The position numbers were made by a program, and so were the translations under genes. Under the pieces are notes generated by a model that had not been told where the DNA came from, made no database searches, and worked only from the letters and a program-made list of their open reading frames with translations. From Thiocapsa bogorovii (lineage in GTDB: Bacteria; Pseudomonadota; Gammaproteobacteria; Chromatiales; Chromatiaceae), in the NCBI RefSeq assembly GCF_021228795.1, contig NZ_CP089309.1, positions 992,001-1,056,000 on the forward strand: DNA of 64,000 nt, given 5' to 3'. Of the stretch, positions 18,508-28,565 are shown piece by piece. Numbering within the stretch: the stretch's first letter is position 1; every line of letters begins with the position of its first letter.

Positions 18508-18852
18508 TTACCCCTGCAGACCGGCGGTGATGATGGCCTTGAAGGCCCAGAGGCCCGAGGCGATGAAGACGAAGGCGAAAAGGGTCAGCAGACCGATCCG
18601 CAGGCCGAGCGCGTGCACATAGTCGATCAGGACATCACGGATGCCCACCCACGCATGGGCGAGCAGGAGCGGTACGAGGAGCATGAGGCCCAGCGCGACC
18701 AGCGGATGGGCGACCCAGGCGACCAGGGCGGCATGGTCGACCGGCGCGTTGAAGGCGAACTTGATCAGTAGATAGGTCAGGAAGAGCGCCAAATAGACGG
18801 CCGTAGTACGCTGAATGACCCAGGCCATAAGACCGGATGCTTGCCGGCTCAT
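18508..18852 (-). CDS. sdhD: Succinate dehydrogenase membrane anchor SdhD
   Basis: A 114-residue anchor with three predicted helices ([56 protein letters not shown]). [14 protein letters not shown] contains residues near the haem b/quinone site. Start ATG at 18852 overlaps the sdhC stop as ATGA and has GGAGGG upstream. Gene order C-D-A-B is standard. Confidence 0.94.
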   Translation of the reverse strand: MSRQASGLMAWVIQRTTAVYLALFLTYLLIKFAFNAPVDHAALVAWVAHPLVALGLMLLVPLLLAHAWVGIRDVLIDYVHALGLRIGLLTLFAFVFIASGLWAFKAIITAGLQG

Positions 18853-19223
18853 AATGCCAGCCCTCCACCGATGACCAGTACGACGATCGCCGCTATCAGC
18901 GCCGTCCAAGAGCTCCGTCGAGCTGCCGGGCGGTCCAGCCCCAGACCCAGGTCGAGCAGCAGATAGCGGATCCCGGCGAAGAGATGGTGCAGCAGGCTCC
19001 AGGCCAGGACCAGCAGGATCAGCTTCACCAGCCAGAAGTCCAGGATGCCGGCGACCTGCGCGAACCCCACGGGCCCGGAGAGCGCGTGGTGTAAGAGGAT
19101 GGCCGCGAGCGGGATGGCGAGGACCATCAAGACGCCGCTGATGCGATGCAGGATCGAAACGACACCCGGAATCGGCAGCTTGATCCGCCGTAGATCCAGG
19201 AATACGGGTCTTGTTGTTTGCAT
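18849..19223 (-). CDS. sdhC: Succinate dehydrogenase cytochrome b556 subunit SdhC
   Basis: A 124-residue three-helix anchor. PIPGVVSILHRISGVLM is the family signature (SxxHRxSG), and SLLHHLFAGIRYLLLDLG contains the haem-ligand histidine region. It is the first gene of the operon; AAAGGTTAAAGA precedes the ATG. It binds haem b and quinone with SdhD in the inner membrane. Confidence 0.95.
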   Translation of the reverse strand: MQTTRPVFLDLRRIKLPIPGVVSILHRISGVLMVLAIPLAAILLHHALSGPVGFAQVAGILDFWLVKLILLVLAWSLLHHLFAGIRYLLLDLGLGLDRPAARRSSWTALIAAIVVLVIGGGLAL

Positions 19224-19527
19224 TCTTTAACCTTTGGTGATGCGCCTATGAGGATGCGCCGGCCGCGTCCCGACCCACCCGAGTGCGGCCGAGCCCGGCC
19301 GGTTCGACACCGCGTTCGCCCCGGCGTTTTGCGGTCACCGGGACGCGACAGCCTTGAATCGACCATGGGCTTCTGTCGTGTACCGAGGGGTAGGACCGTC
19401 GTCGAACTGTCAGATCGGGTCGTTATTGTGCACTGCAACAGGGGGCGATTCAATCTTGAGAACAGCCAAGGGTCTTGCGGTTTCCCGTTCGCCCATCGGT
19501 CGGACCCTGGTCTTCCGATCGCACTGT
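19224..19527. other. Intergenic stretch upstream of sdhC
   Basis: 304 nt that must contain the sdh promoter on the minus strand. I see no clear -35/-10 pair or known operator. No gene or tandem repeat is visible. Confidence 0.5.
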
Positions 19528-20547
19528 TTAGCGCCCGGACGGCGGCGGGTTGCCGGCGATAGGCACGGAGGCCTTGGGCAGCAGCAATGCGAGGACGCCG
19601 AGCACCAGGGTCGACCCGAGCAGGAAGAGGTGTAGATTGACCGCACCGGCCAAGGCCAGTCTCGGGTCCACGCCCAAGGGCGCAAGGGCCGCGACGACCG
19701 CCAGCTCGTAGCTCCCGCTGCCGGCGATGCCGTGGAAGGGCAGGACGCTCGACAGCTCCGCCCCCATCACGCCCGTGAGCAAGCGCCAGAACTCGACCGG
19801 CAGGAAGTGCTCGAGCAGCACCGCGAAGGCGGCGAATTTGAGGGTCCAGGTCAATGCAGTCCACAGATAGACGCGTGCGATGATCCGGGGCTTCGCGGGA
19901 GCGGCACCCAAGACGCGTCGGACGAGCCGCATGAGCTTCACGGCAGGCGCGCGCCCGGACGATTCGCTCTTGCCCGTCACCAACCCCCGCAGTGGCAAGA
20001 AGAGCAAGAGCCCGGCGAGCCAGGCGAGCGCCGCGATCCACCACAACGGAAGGGGATCGCGCAAGTACAGGATCAAGATGCCGATCAAGACGAGGAAGTG
20101 TAGGTCCAGGATTCGGATCCAGAGCAAAGCCGCCGCGGCGTCGAGAAAGCCGTGACCGAAGTATCGCTGCATCAACCAGGGGAAAACCATCTCCCCGGCA
20201 CGCATCGGCAGGAGGTTGTTCGCCGTGTTGTGCAGCATGCTCAGACGCAGCACGATCGGAAAGCAGCCGCGAAACCGAGGCCCGAAATAGTCGTAAACCC
20301 GCACGGCCCGAAGCACGTAGCTGAGTGCGGTTAAGCCGAAGAGCACGACCAAAAGCAGCGGCGAGAGTGTGCGCCACGGCAAGAGCAGCGGCCCCCATCC
20401 GACTGTCCATTCAACCGCGAAGACGACGGCTGCCAGAAGCGCCGCGCCGATCGCCCAATCACGCGGACGACCGAAGCGCGGTGTACCGACCGAACTCCCC
20501 TCCCGATCGTGATTGCTGCCGAGCTCCACGTCCGGACCGAGACTCAT
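19528..20547 (-). CDS. UPF0104 / LPG-synthase-type transmembrane protein
   Basis: A 339-residue polytopic membrane protein with seven or more helices and the family features LSYVLRAVRVYDYF, LRLSMLHNTANNLLPMRAGE (the NxLLPxRxGE motif) and FHGIAGSGSYELAVVAAL. This flippase-like superfamily resembles the membrane part of lysylphosphatidylglycerol synthases without the aminoacyl-transferase domain. Its start overlaps the acyltransferase stop (ATGA), making it the last gene of the tamA-tamB envelope operon. Lipid or glycolipid translocation is the likely role, by family only. Confidence 0.82.
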   Translation of the reverse strand: MSLGPDVELGSNHDREGSSVGTPRFGRPRDWAIGAALLAAVVFAVEWTVGWGPLLLPWRTLSPLLLVVLFGLTALSYVLRAVRVYDYFGPRFRGCFPIVLRLSMLHNTANNLLPMRAGEMVFPWLMQRYFGHGFLDAAAALLWIRILDLHFLVLIGILILYLRDPLPLWWIAALAWLAGLLLFLPLRGLVTGKSESSGRAPAVKLMRLVRRVLGAAPAKPRIIARVYLWTALTWTLKFAAFAVLLEHFLPVEFWRLLTGVMGAELSSVLPFHGIAGSGSYELAVVAALAPLGVDPRLALAGAVNLHLFLLGSTLVLGVLALLLPKASVPIAGNPPPSGR

Positions 20548-21458
20548 CGCCGCCGTTTGGGCGGATAAATGGGCGCTTCGCCGGGTGGGCGGGTCTTGAA
20601 GCGACGGTGCACCCAGAAGTATTGCTCGGGCATGGTATGAATGCGTGCCTCGATAACCTGGTTCATGCGCAGGGCATCCGCCGTGCGGTCCTCGCTCGGG
20701 AAATTCTCCAGCGGTGGATCGAAGATCAACTCCAAGCCGCGCCCCCGGGGCAGAAACCGGGCGAAGGTCGGGATGACCGCTGCACCGGTCATGGCCGCGA
20801 AACGCCCCAACATGGGCACGGTTGAAGCCGCGACCCCGCAGAAGGGAACGAAGAGACCGCGCCGTCCGCCGTCCTGATCGGGCAGATAGAAGAAAGGCGT
20901 GCCCTTTTTCATCTCCCGCACCAGTCCACGAAGATCGTCGTGGCGCTCGATGGAGACGCTGCCGTACTGCTGACGCGCGCGCCGCACCTGCCGGTCGACC
21001 ACCGGGTTGCGGATCCGCTGGTACATGTAGACGCCCGAGTGGACCAGCGCTGTGAAGGCGGCGCCGCCAAGCTCGAGGCCGACGAAATGGGGGACGAGGA
21101 CGATCACTGGCCGACCCTCGGCGATACAGCGGTCGATCGACTCGCGGTTGCGAATCTTCACCAACCGCGCGAGCCGTTCGCGCGAGGCCCCCCAGCTCAC
21201 ACCCTGACAAAAGGCCGCGACGCCCAACCACCCGAAATGCGCCCGCAAGATGCGCTCGCGCTCGCGCGCGCTCGCTGCCGTGAGACAGATCTCGAGATTA
21301 CGCCGACCGATCCGACGCCTGGGGCCGGCGAGCAGATAGGTCAAGCGCCCGACCCCGGTACCGATCAACCAGATCAGAGGGAACGGCAAGCGACCGAGCC
21401 CGTAGATCAAGCCGACGACGAACCAACTCGGCCAAAACTTTGGATGCGCGAGACTCAT
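20544..21458 (-). CDS. LpxL/HtrB-family lipid A acyltransferase
   Basis: A 304-residue inner-membrane acyltransferase. The N-terminal anchor (FVVGLIYGLGRLPFPLIWLIG) is followed by catalytic HFVGLE (HX4E) within VIVLVPHFVGLELGGAAF. Later motifs are YQRIRNPVVDRQVRRAR and FFYLPDQDGGRRGLFVPFCG. Such enzymes add a secondary acyl chain to lipid A; whether this is LpxL, LpxM or LpxP cannot be decided here. ATGA overlaps on both sides tie it to tamB and the downstream membrane protein. Confidence 0.9.
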   Translation of the reverse strand: MSLAHPKFWPSWFVVGLIYGLGRLPFPLIWLIGTGVGRLTYLLAGPRRRIGRRNLEICLTAASARERERILRAHFGWLGVAAFCQGVSWGASRERLARLVKIRNRESIDRCIAEGRPVIVLVPHFVGLELGGAAFTALVHSGVYMYQRIRNPVVDRQVRRARQQYGSVSIERHDDLRGLVREMKKGTPFFYLPDQDGGRRGLFVPFCGVAASTVPMLGRFAAMTGAAVIPTFARFLPRGRGLELIFDPPLENFPSEDRTADALRMNQVIEARIHTMPEQYFWVHRRFKTRPPGEAPIYPPKRRR

Positions 21459-24400
21459 CGCTCGAAGCTGTAGAAAATATCGGCGCCTTGATTCCCCCCC
21501 GTTTCGGTTTGAATCTCGACGTGATCGGTCAAGTCGTAGCGATGTCGTACGCTGTTCGCCTGGTCGCCCAGGCCGGTCTCGTATTCCAGAAAGATCTTGG
21601 GCGCAATGTAGGTCCCGACGGCAAGCCCGGTATCACTCTCGCCGCTCCCGCCCGGGGCGATGCCGGTCAAGAGAAACTTGGTGATCTGCGCTTGGGTCAT
21701 CCCGGGGTCCGTTCCGGAAAAGAAGGTCAGCTTCGGCTCACGCAGGGTTCCCAAGACACGGATGCCCGCAACGGTCGATCCCCCGTCACGCTCGGCCTGG
21801 ATCACGAGCCCGGGATTGTCGATCGGGCTGCGCGCATAGATCACGCGCCCCTGGGAGATATTGAGCGGAGCACCGATCTCGGCGGACAACCCGAGACCGG
21901 TGGTCAGCCGATACTGGCCATCGATGATCTGCAATTGGCCGTTCCCCAGCATGTCGCGGCCGGGCATCTGCGAGACCCCCAGGTTCCCGGCGAGACGCCC
22001 GCGCAGACCGAAGGCATCGACGGTCACGGCGTCGCCCAGCTTCACGCGCAGATCGATGGTCAGCGGTAAAGCCGCCTCCTCGGAGCTATCCGCCAAGACC
22101 ACGTCGCTCGACTGCGTCTGCGTTCCGGCCGGGATGGCGCGAGGCCGGATACGGGCCTCGGGGATCGTGATCTCGCCGCTCAGACGCGCACCCTTCGAGT
22201 TGGCCTCAAAATTCAGGTCGGGCGACAACAGCGCGAAATATTCCGTCGTGTCCGCGACCTTGAGACCTGTCCCGAATACCCGTGCCTGTGCGGCGAAGCC
22301 TCCCCCGCCGAGACGGGCGTCGCCGGTCAACTCCAATCGACCGCCTCCGATGTCCGCCTGACCCTGCAGGTCCAAACGCTCGCCGGTCGGTGCGCTGGCC
22401 GTGAGGTTGAGATCCGCGACCCGTAGTCCGATCAGCGGAACGGTGAATCCGACGTCCCGAACCTGCGCCTCGCCTCGCAATGCCGGTGCGCCGAGCGTGC
22501 CGCGCACGCCGAGATCCACGCCGAGCCCGCCGGTCATCCCGGCGATCTCGGGAACCAGATTGCCGATCCGATCGAGCCCTTGGAGATCGGCGCGCAGGGT
22601 ACCGGCGAGCGGCTGGCTTTTCCGACCGGGGTCGTCGAGCCGCCAACCGGCAAGATCCAGCGTCCCGTCGACGCGTCCGAATCCCTCCAGCGGGATCCCG
22701 AGACGCACGGAGAGGGCCTTCGCACCGGCATCGATCGCGAGCCGAGTGCCTGAAAAATCAAGGGTCTCGTCGCGACCTCCACCCATCATCACACGCAGCG
22801 ACCCCTGCGGGATCTCGGCGCTTGCAGTGCCCTTCAGCACCGAGCCGGCGGTCTCGAATTGCCCGCGCACGCGGGCGTTGCCGGTCAGATCAAGCGTCTC
22901 GGGCAACACCGGGGCGAGAAGCGTGAAATCGGCCAAGGTCACGTCCAGACTCGCGACCGCCCGTTCGTTCGCGTCGCGTTTGAGCTCCACGCAACCGCCG
23001 GAATCGGCCGGACCTCGAATACAAAAGGGTCCGAAAGCGAGCGTCGGACCGGCTACGGCGATCGGACTCGGCCGCTGCAATGTCCAATCGCCGAAAGATG
23101 CGGCATCGACATCCAGGCGCGCGATCCGACCGGTATAGGCGCCGGCCGAATCCAGACCGCCCGCGGCATCGAGGATCACCGAGAGGGGCTCGCCCTTCAG
23201 GGCCAGCTCGAGTCGGTGATCCGGAATCCTACCCGCACCGCGCATCGTCAAGGTATCCCAGATCATGTCGCCGACGACGAGGCGGCTCCCGTCCAAACGG
23301 ATGTCGAAGGGATCCTCCGTGGAGAGCCCGAGGTCCAGGCGTCCGGACAGCGTGGCGATCCCTTGGCCCGACCACTCGGCATCCCGCGCGGCGAGATCGA
23401 GCAGAACGCGGGGTGACTCGCGCGGCCCGGAGATCTTGCCGCGGGCGGTGAGGCTCCCGGCGGCCTCCGGCAGCACGCTCGCAAGGTCAGGCGACTCAAG
23501 GCTGAAGACCAAATCGATCGTCTTGTCGATCTGTCCTTGCAGATTTAGGGCACTGGAGCCGGATGCAGCATCGAGTCCGTCGATTCGGATGGTCTCGCCG
23601 GTCATCGCAACGGTTCCGGATGCGAGGACGGGGTAGCCGCGCAGCAGACCCTCGAACTGCTCGATTCGCGCGACCAGGTCCGGGCCCGAGGGCTCGATCT
23701 TCCCCCGGCTGCTCAACCGGGCTGCGAGGTTGCCGCCCCACTCCGCGGCGAAGCTGCCGGGGTCGATGTCGGAGGCATCCAAGGTCGCCTCCCAGGTCAC
23801 CTGCGGGTCCCAGCCGAGCGTCGCGCCACCCTCGATGCGTCCGTTCAGGGTGTCCAGAACGAGGGTTTCGATCCGGGTTTGGCGCACATCGCCTCGGCCT
23901 CCCAAGCGCAACTGGGACGGCGGCAATCCGGGGCCAACGGAGCGAGCTGCGAAATCGTATTCGAAACCGTCGAGGCCGCCGGAGGTCTCGAACTGAAACG
24001 ACAGGCGATCCTCAAGCCCCTCGACCAAGCCGACGGGGTCGAGGTTCGTGCCGTCGAGCGTGAGCGTCCAACGCACATCCGGCGACCAGGTCACCTCCCC
24101 TTTGCCGAGAAGCTCGCCGTCAAGCACAGACAGCTTGAGCGCGTCGATTTGGGCCGCGGTTTGAGAACCGCTGCCGCCGAGATCCAGCGTCGCGGGCGGC
24201 ACATCCGGACCGCTCGCGGCAAGCGACAGCGAATAGACGAAGGCGTCGAAGTCGCCCGAAGCGTCGAGCTGACCGCGGGGCGATTCGGCGATCAGGTCTC
24301 CGCTCAACGGCCAGCGCAGGCGTTCCCAAGCGCCGGTGACCTCGAATCGACCCGGATCGACGTTCAGGTCGAGTCGACCCGTCGCGTTCAAGCGCGCCTC

Positions 24401-25492
24401 CGAGACCTGCTCGGTCAGCGCAAGGCTGCGGATCTCCAAGACCTTCCCGGCCCAGGCGACATCCAGCACGGCGGCCAGATTCCCGAAATCAGGCAGTTGC
24501 GGCGCTCGCGCATCGATATGCCCCTTCACCACGGCCTTTTCGAGGTCGCCCTGCGTCTCCAGCAGACCGGTCACCGTCACTCCGGGAAGATCGGATCCGA
24601 AGTCGGGCAGATTCACGCCGAGGATCTCCAGCTGCCCGTCCCAGGCGGGCTTGCCGAGCGGGTCATCGAGACGAACATCGAGGGCCGCCTGCGCGGAGCC
24701 GCTCAAGCGGTGCCGGACCTGCAGCGATGCCAGATCTCCCGTGACCTTCGCAGAGCCCTGTAAGGCGATCGCGGGAGCCTGCGTCATCTCCCAATCGAGA
24801 TCCAGATCCAGCGGATAGTCGCCGCTGAGCTCGACTCGACCGAAGGCGCGCGCGGCGAGCCGCGGGGTCGGCAGCATTACCTCCAGTCGCACGAGTTTCA
24901 ATTCGCTGCCCCGCAGGCTCGCGGAGAGGATCGTATCCTCGATCACGAAGAAGGGTTCGGCCTCGCCGGACTTGAAGAGGCGCAATCGCTCGACCTGCGC
25001 CTCATGCAGATCGATGCGAAGCGGCAAGACCAGGTCGGGCAGAACCAGCGGTGCGGACTCCTCGGGGCTCGGCGGCAACACCAGGTCCAGGCCCTGGATA
25101 CGGAGCACCTCGATCGGCAGATCTCCGCGCAGGACGGCGATCGGCGACCAATCCAAAACGATGCTGTCAGCACGCATCTCGAAGTCGGCAACCTGTATCG
25201 CGAGCCGATCGAGCGTGAGCTGCCCGGTGACTCGCCCTTCGACGCGTTCGACACTCAGGACACCCGGAGCCAAGTCTTCGACCAACCCGACGGCAAAGCG
25301 CAGCCCGGTCTGGGTCCCGAGCACCAACCCCAACATTAGGACCAGCACCAATGCGAAAGACATGACCATGCCGAGGAGCAGACGCAGCGGCCGGATGCGC
25401 CGACGCCGCGGGGTCGCGGTGGAGGCAACGGCTGTCGGCTCGGGCGGCATGGAATCCTCGGGGGGTGCCTCAGTCGTGTCGATTTCGCTCAC
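21455..25492 (-). CDS. tamB: Translocation and assembly module inner-membrane component TamB
   Basis: A 1345-residue AsmA-like protein. One N-terminal helix (LLLGMVMSFALVLVLMLGLVLG, ~38-59) is followed by a long beta-rich periplasmic stretch of repeating amphipathic strands, and a conserved C-terminal DUF490 domain (GRVIYARSPIDNPGLVIQAERDGG, ITKFLLTGIAPGGSGESD). It ends in an outer-membrane-protein-like strand finishing FYSFER. It bridges the periplasm with TamA and is linked to outer-membrane protein assembly and phospholipid transport. Its start overlaps the tamA stop (ATGA). Length is close to E. coli TamB (~1259). Confidence 0.95.
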   Translation of the reverse strand: MSEIDTTEAPPEDSMPPEPTAVASTATPRRRRIRPLRLLLGMVMSFALVLVLMLGLVLGTQTGLRFAVGLVEDLAPGVLSVERVEGRVTGQLTLDRLAIQVADFEMRADSIVLDWSPIAVLRGDLPIEVLRIQGLDLVLPPSPEESAPLVLPDLVLPLRIDLHEAQVERLRLFKSGEAEPFFVIEDTILSASLRGSELKLVRLEVMLPTPRLAARAFGRVELSGDYPLDLDLDWEMTQAPAIALQGSAKVTGDLASLQVRHRLSGSAQAALDVRLDDPLGKPAWDGQLEILGVNLPDFGSDLPGVTVTGLLETQGDLEKAVVKGHIDARAPQLPDFGNLAAVLDVAWAGKVLEIRSLALTEQVSEARLNATGRLDLNVDPGRFEVTGAWERLRWPLSGDLIAESPRGQLDASGDFDAFVYSLSLAASGPDVPPATLDLGGSGSQTAAQIDALKLSVLDGELLGKGEVTWSPDVRWTLTLDGTNLDPVGLVEGLEDRLSFQFETSGGLDGFEYDFAARSVGPGLPPSQLRLGGRGDVRQTRIETLVLDTLNGRIEGGATLGWDPQVTWEATLDASDIDPGSFAAEWGGNLAARLSSRGKIEPSGPDLVARIEQFEGLLRGYPVLASGTVAMTGETIRIDGLDAASGSSALNLQGQIDKTIDLVFSLESPDLASVLPEAAGSLTARGKISGPRESPRVLLDLAARDAEWSGQGIATLSGRLDLGLSTEDPFDIRLDGSRLVVGDMIWDTLTMRGAGRIPDHRLELALKGEPLSVILDAAGGLDSAGAYTGRIARLDVDAASFGDWTLQRPSPIAVAGPTLAFGPFCIRGPADSGGCVELKRDANERAVASLDVTLADFTLLAPVLPETLDLTGNARVRGQFETAGSVLKGTASAEIPQGSLRVMMGGGRDETLDFSGTRLAIDAGAKALSVRLGIPLEGFGRVDGTLDLAGWRLDDPGRKSQPLAGTLRADLQGLDRIGNLVPEIAGMTGGLGVDLGVRGTLGAPALRGEAQVRDVGFTVPLIGLRVADLNLTASAPTGERLDLQGQADIGGGRLELTGDARLGGGGFAAQARVFGTGLKVADTTEYFALLSPDLNFEANSKGARLSGEITIPEARIRPRAIPAGTQTQSSDVVLADSSEEAALPLTIDLRVKLGDAVTVDAFGLRGRLAGNLGVSQMPGRDMLGNGQLQIIDGQYRLTTGLGLSAEIGAPLNISQGRVIYARSPIDNPGLVIQAERDGGSTVAGIRVLGTLREPKLTFFSGTDPGMTQAQITKFLLTGIAPGGSGESDTGLAVGTYIAPKIFLEYETGLGDQANSVRHRYDLTDHVEIQTETGGNQGADIFYSFER

Positions 25493-27327
25493 AGATCAGG
25501 CCCAATCACGAAGACGACCCGCGCCGGTGGCCAGCCGTCGCCGATCTCGTAGTTGTTCTGCGTGAATGGCAAGGCCAGATCCAGGCGGACCTGACCAATG
25601 GGCGAGGCATAGCGCACGCCGAAACCCACGCTCTGCTGAAATTTGTTGTCGTAGTCCGGATCGAAGGCATTTCCGAAATCGGTGAAGACGGCGGCGCTCC
25701 ATGGACCTTTGATCTGCCGCTCGAGCTCGAGGCTGCCGACACCGAGATAACGTCCGCCGACAGTGTCGTAGTTGAAGGGCTCCGTGGGCCCCAGACTGTC
25801 GAACCCCCAGCCGCGAATCGTGTTGTCGCCGCCGGTGAAGAAGCGACGGCTCGCCGGCAGCTCGTCGAGATTCTCCGCCAGGGTGACGCCGAGATCGGCC
25901 CGCGTGATGAAGCGGTACTTTTCCGCGAAACCCCGGATCCATTTGAACTGCAATACCCCGCTCAAATAGGTTGCATTCGATACCACACCCTCGAGCGCAC
26001 CCAGCAGCGAGTAACGTATCCTATACCCCCGCTTGGTGTTGATCGGGTCATCGGCCACGGTCTTCGACCAAGAGATATTGGGAACCAGTTCCGAGGAGGC
26101 CCCGGTCTGGATGTTGCTGATATCGTAGTCCTCGTAGTTGTAGTCGATGCCGGCGGTGCGTCGCCAGCCGCCCGGGGTGAGCGTCGAATGGGCGAACTGC
26201 ACCGAATACAACCAGCCTTTTTGGGTATTGAGGTTCGAGTAGGTGGCCTGGGGCTTGACGATGATGTAATCGCGCGTCGGATCCTGGATCGGAATCCGAT
26301 AATCGAAGCTCCATTGAGAGAGCACGGGCGAGAGCTGCAACTCAGTTCGAAAATTGTGACCCCACTGGTTGACGTAGCGACGCCGCCAATCGGCGCTGAC
26401 CCGCGGGCCGGTATCGGTCGAAAACCCCGCGCCGACGCGAAACTTGTCGCGTTTGTTGCGGGTTGCGACGACCTCGATCGGAACCAGGGTATCGTCGCCT
26501 GTATCATCCTTCCGAGGGACGATCTCCACATCGGAGAAGTACTCGGTACTCAGCAGCCGGCCTTGCATCGCCAGGAGCAAATCGGGGTTGTAAACGACGC
26601 CGGGCTCGAAAGTGACAAATTTGTGTAAGAACTTGTCGTTCAAGAGATCCTGCTTGAAAGAGACCTCGCCGAGATAATAACGGGGTCCGGTCGCGAGCTC
26701 GAAATCGACGATTGCCTCGTAGGCGACCAGGTCGATGAGCACACGGTGTTGCGCGAGATTGTAATCGAGATAGCCGCCCGAGGACGCGCGAGCACGGAGA
26801 TCGGACTTGGCCGCCTCATATTCCCGATGCAGGAACACGTCGCCGACCTGCATCGGGAAGGTCTTCGGGAAGGCGGGGTCATCGGCCCCCTCGCCGGTGA
26901 TCGAAAAGTTGACCTGGCCGATCTTCACGGGTGGCCCGGGGACGACCTCGTACGTGGCCACCCAGGTCCCGTTCGGATCCGCAGCGGCATCGAGCCGATC
27001 CGTCACTTCGACCTGATAGAGCCCGAAGGGCGCCAAGGCATCGCGAATCTGATCCGGCGCCAAGCGATGCAATGCCTCGGCCCGCGCCGGCGTCATATCC
27101 TCCTGTGCGCGCTCTTGGTAGATGGACAGCAGGGCCAGGACGTTCGTCTCCTGCTCTCCCTCCAGGCCGGTCACCGTGACGTCGAGCTTCATGGCGAACG
27201 CGCCGCTCGCCAGAAAAAGCAGAGGAATCGCCAGCACTCGGACCCATGCGCTCGGGCGCACCGGAGGAGCCGAAGCCGCATCCCTTGGCGCGGTCGCTCG
27301 ATGTCTTTCGGCTCGATCCAAACTCAA
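25489..27327 (-). CDS. tamA: Outer-membrane assembly factor TamA (Omp85 family)
   Basis: Outer-membrane partner of TamB, with up to 612 residues. A signal sequence (VRVLAIPLLFLASGAFA) is followed by POTRA domains (LDVTVTGLEGEQETNVLALLSI and later) and a 16-strand barrel with RRFFTGGDNTIRGWGFDSLGP, which contains the RGF/W-type lid-lock motif, and a C-terminal aromatic-rich strand region. The start is uncertain: the longest frame begins with TTG at 27327, TTG at 27321 sits five bases after AAGGGG, and GTG at 27261 gives the tidiest signal peptide but has no Shine-Dalgarno. It leads the four-gene envelope operon. Confidence 0.93.
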   Translation of the reverse strand: MSLDRAERHRATAPRDAASAPPVRPSAWVRVLAIPLLFLASGAFAMKLDVTVTGLEGEQETNVLALLSIYQERAQEDMTPARAEALHRLAPDQIRDALAPFGLYQVEVTDRLDAAADPNGTWVATYEVVPGPPVKIGQVNFSITGEGADDPAFPKTFPMQVGDVFLHREYEAAKSDLRARASSGGYLDYNLAQHRVLIDLVAYEAIVDFELATGPRYYLGEVSFKQDLLNDKFLHKFVTFEPGVVYNPDLLLAMQGRLLSTEYFSDVEIVPRKDDTGDDTLVPIEVVATRNKRDKFRVGAGFSTDTGPRVSADWRRRYVNQWGHNFRTELQLSPVLSQWSFDYRIPIQDPTRDYIIVKPQATYSNLNTQKGWLYSVQFAHSTLTPGGWRRTAGIDYNYEDYDISNIQTGASSELVPNISWSKTVADDPINTKRGYRIRYSLLGALEGVVSNATYLSGVLQFKWIRGFAEKYRFITRADLGVTLAENLDELPASRRFFTGGDNTIRGWGFDSLGPTEPFNYDTVGGRYLGVGSLELERQIKGPWSAAVFTDFGNAFDPDYDNKFQQSVGFGVRYASPIGQVRLDLALPFTQNNYEIGDGWPPARVVFVIGPDL

Positions 27328-27519
27328 CCCCTTGACGATCAGACAAAACCGGCGAATCCGAGGTTACGGACCCATCCACGGCTCGGCACCACCGCAGAAA
27401 AGCAGCCATGCGTCGACGAATTACAACAGCCCGCATCGCAAAAGCGACAGTTTGTATCATAGTACCAAACACAGAGGCGCGCACGACCCACCCTGCCCAT
27501 TGGGGCATGGCAAGCCTCG

Positions 27520-28344
27520 TCAGCTCTGTTTTCCGCGTATCGCCAGGTCTCGTCGCAGACCCTCGATCTCCTCGCGCAGAGCCCGGACCTCGATTTCGAC
27601 ATGGCGGGTATCCTGGTGAACCGTCTCCTCGATTCGCTCGCGCTCCGCGGCATGCTGATCGTCGTGCAGCGTCTGCATCGTGTCGACGATGATGCCGATG
27701 AAGAGGTTCAGCATCGTAAAGGTTGCGATCAAGATGAAGGGGATGAAGAAGAGCCAAGCATAGGGATAGACCTCCATCACCGGACGCACGATCCCCATCG
27801 ACCAACTCTCCAACGTCATGATCTGAAACAGGGTATACATGGATCCGCCGAGCGTGCCGAACCACTCCGGAAACCCCGTTCCGAACAGACCGGTCGCGAT
27901 CACGGCGGCCACATAAAAGAGCAGCAGCATTAAAGAAGCAATCGAGGCGATTCCGGGCAACGCCTTGAGCAGCGCCTCGACGACAAACCTCAGACGCGGC
28001 GATACCGAGACCAACCGCAAGACGCGAAGAACCCGAAGCGCACGCAAGACCGCAAGCGGTCCGCTCGCCGGGATCAACGCAATCGCAATCACGGTAAAGT
28101 CGAACAGGTTCCAGCCTCGACGGAAAAAGCCCCGCCCGTGAGCGAAGAGCTTCAGCAGCATCTCCGCGACGAATGCGGCCAAGATTACGCGATCAATAAG
28201 ATGCAGGAACCCGCCATAGCTGGCCATGATGCTCGACGAGGTCTCCAATCCAAGGGTGACCGCGTTGACCAGAATCAACCCGATGATGATGCCCTGAATC
28301 CGGGTCGATTCGATCCATACGCCGACCTTTTCACGGCTCGACAT
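27520..28344 (-). CDS. Bacterial voltage-gated sodium channel (NaChBac/NavAb type)
   Basis: A 274-residue single-repeat channel. S1-S4 form the voltage sensor, with four arginines at three-residue spacing in S4 (R101, R104, R107, R110 in LAVLRALRVLRVLRLV). The pore has selectivity filter TLESWSM at 177-183, identical to NavAb, and S6 is FILIATFTMLNLFIGIIVDTM. The C-terminal ~50 residues are a charged helix (TVHQDTRHVEIEVRALREEIEGLRR), the expected tetramerising coiled coil. The ATG at 28344 has GGAGGC upstream; a ten-codon extension is possible. In bacteria such channels are linked to motility, chemotaxis and pH response. It stands alone on the minus strand. Confidence 0.95.
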   Translation of the reverse strand: MSSREKVGVWIESTRIQGIIIGLILVNAVTLGLETSSSIMASYGGFLHLIDRVILAAFVAEMLLKLFAHGRGFFRRGWNLFDFTVIAIALIPASGPLAVLRALRVLRVLRLVSVSPRLRFVVEALLKALPGIASIASLMLLLFYVAAVIATGLFGTGFPEWFGTLGGSMYTLFQIMTLESWSMGIVRPVMEVYPYAWLFFIPFILIATFTMLNLFIGIIVDTMQTLHDDQHAAERERIEETVHQDTRHVEIEVRALREEIEGLRRDLAIRGKQS

Positions 28345-28565
28345 GACAACTGCCTCCGACAAAACGACAGACAACAGACGACGCGGATCGGACGTACCGA
28401 TCCACGGGACTGGAACGAAAGATTCAGGCGACGCTCGACCGATCCCGGGGTGATCGAGGGTCTAGGCTTAGCGCCCGATCGCGACAACCGCGGCGTCCGC
28501 ATGGATGGAGCATCGGCACCGAGACTCACCCCACAGGGCGAGGCCGATCGGGACCCGACCCGAGA

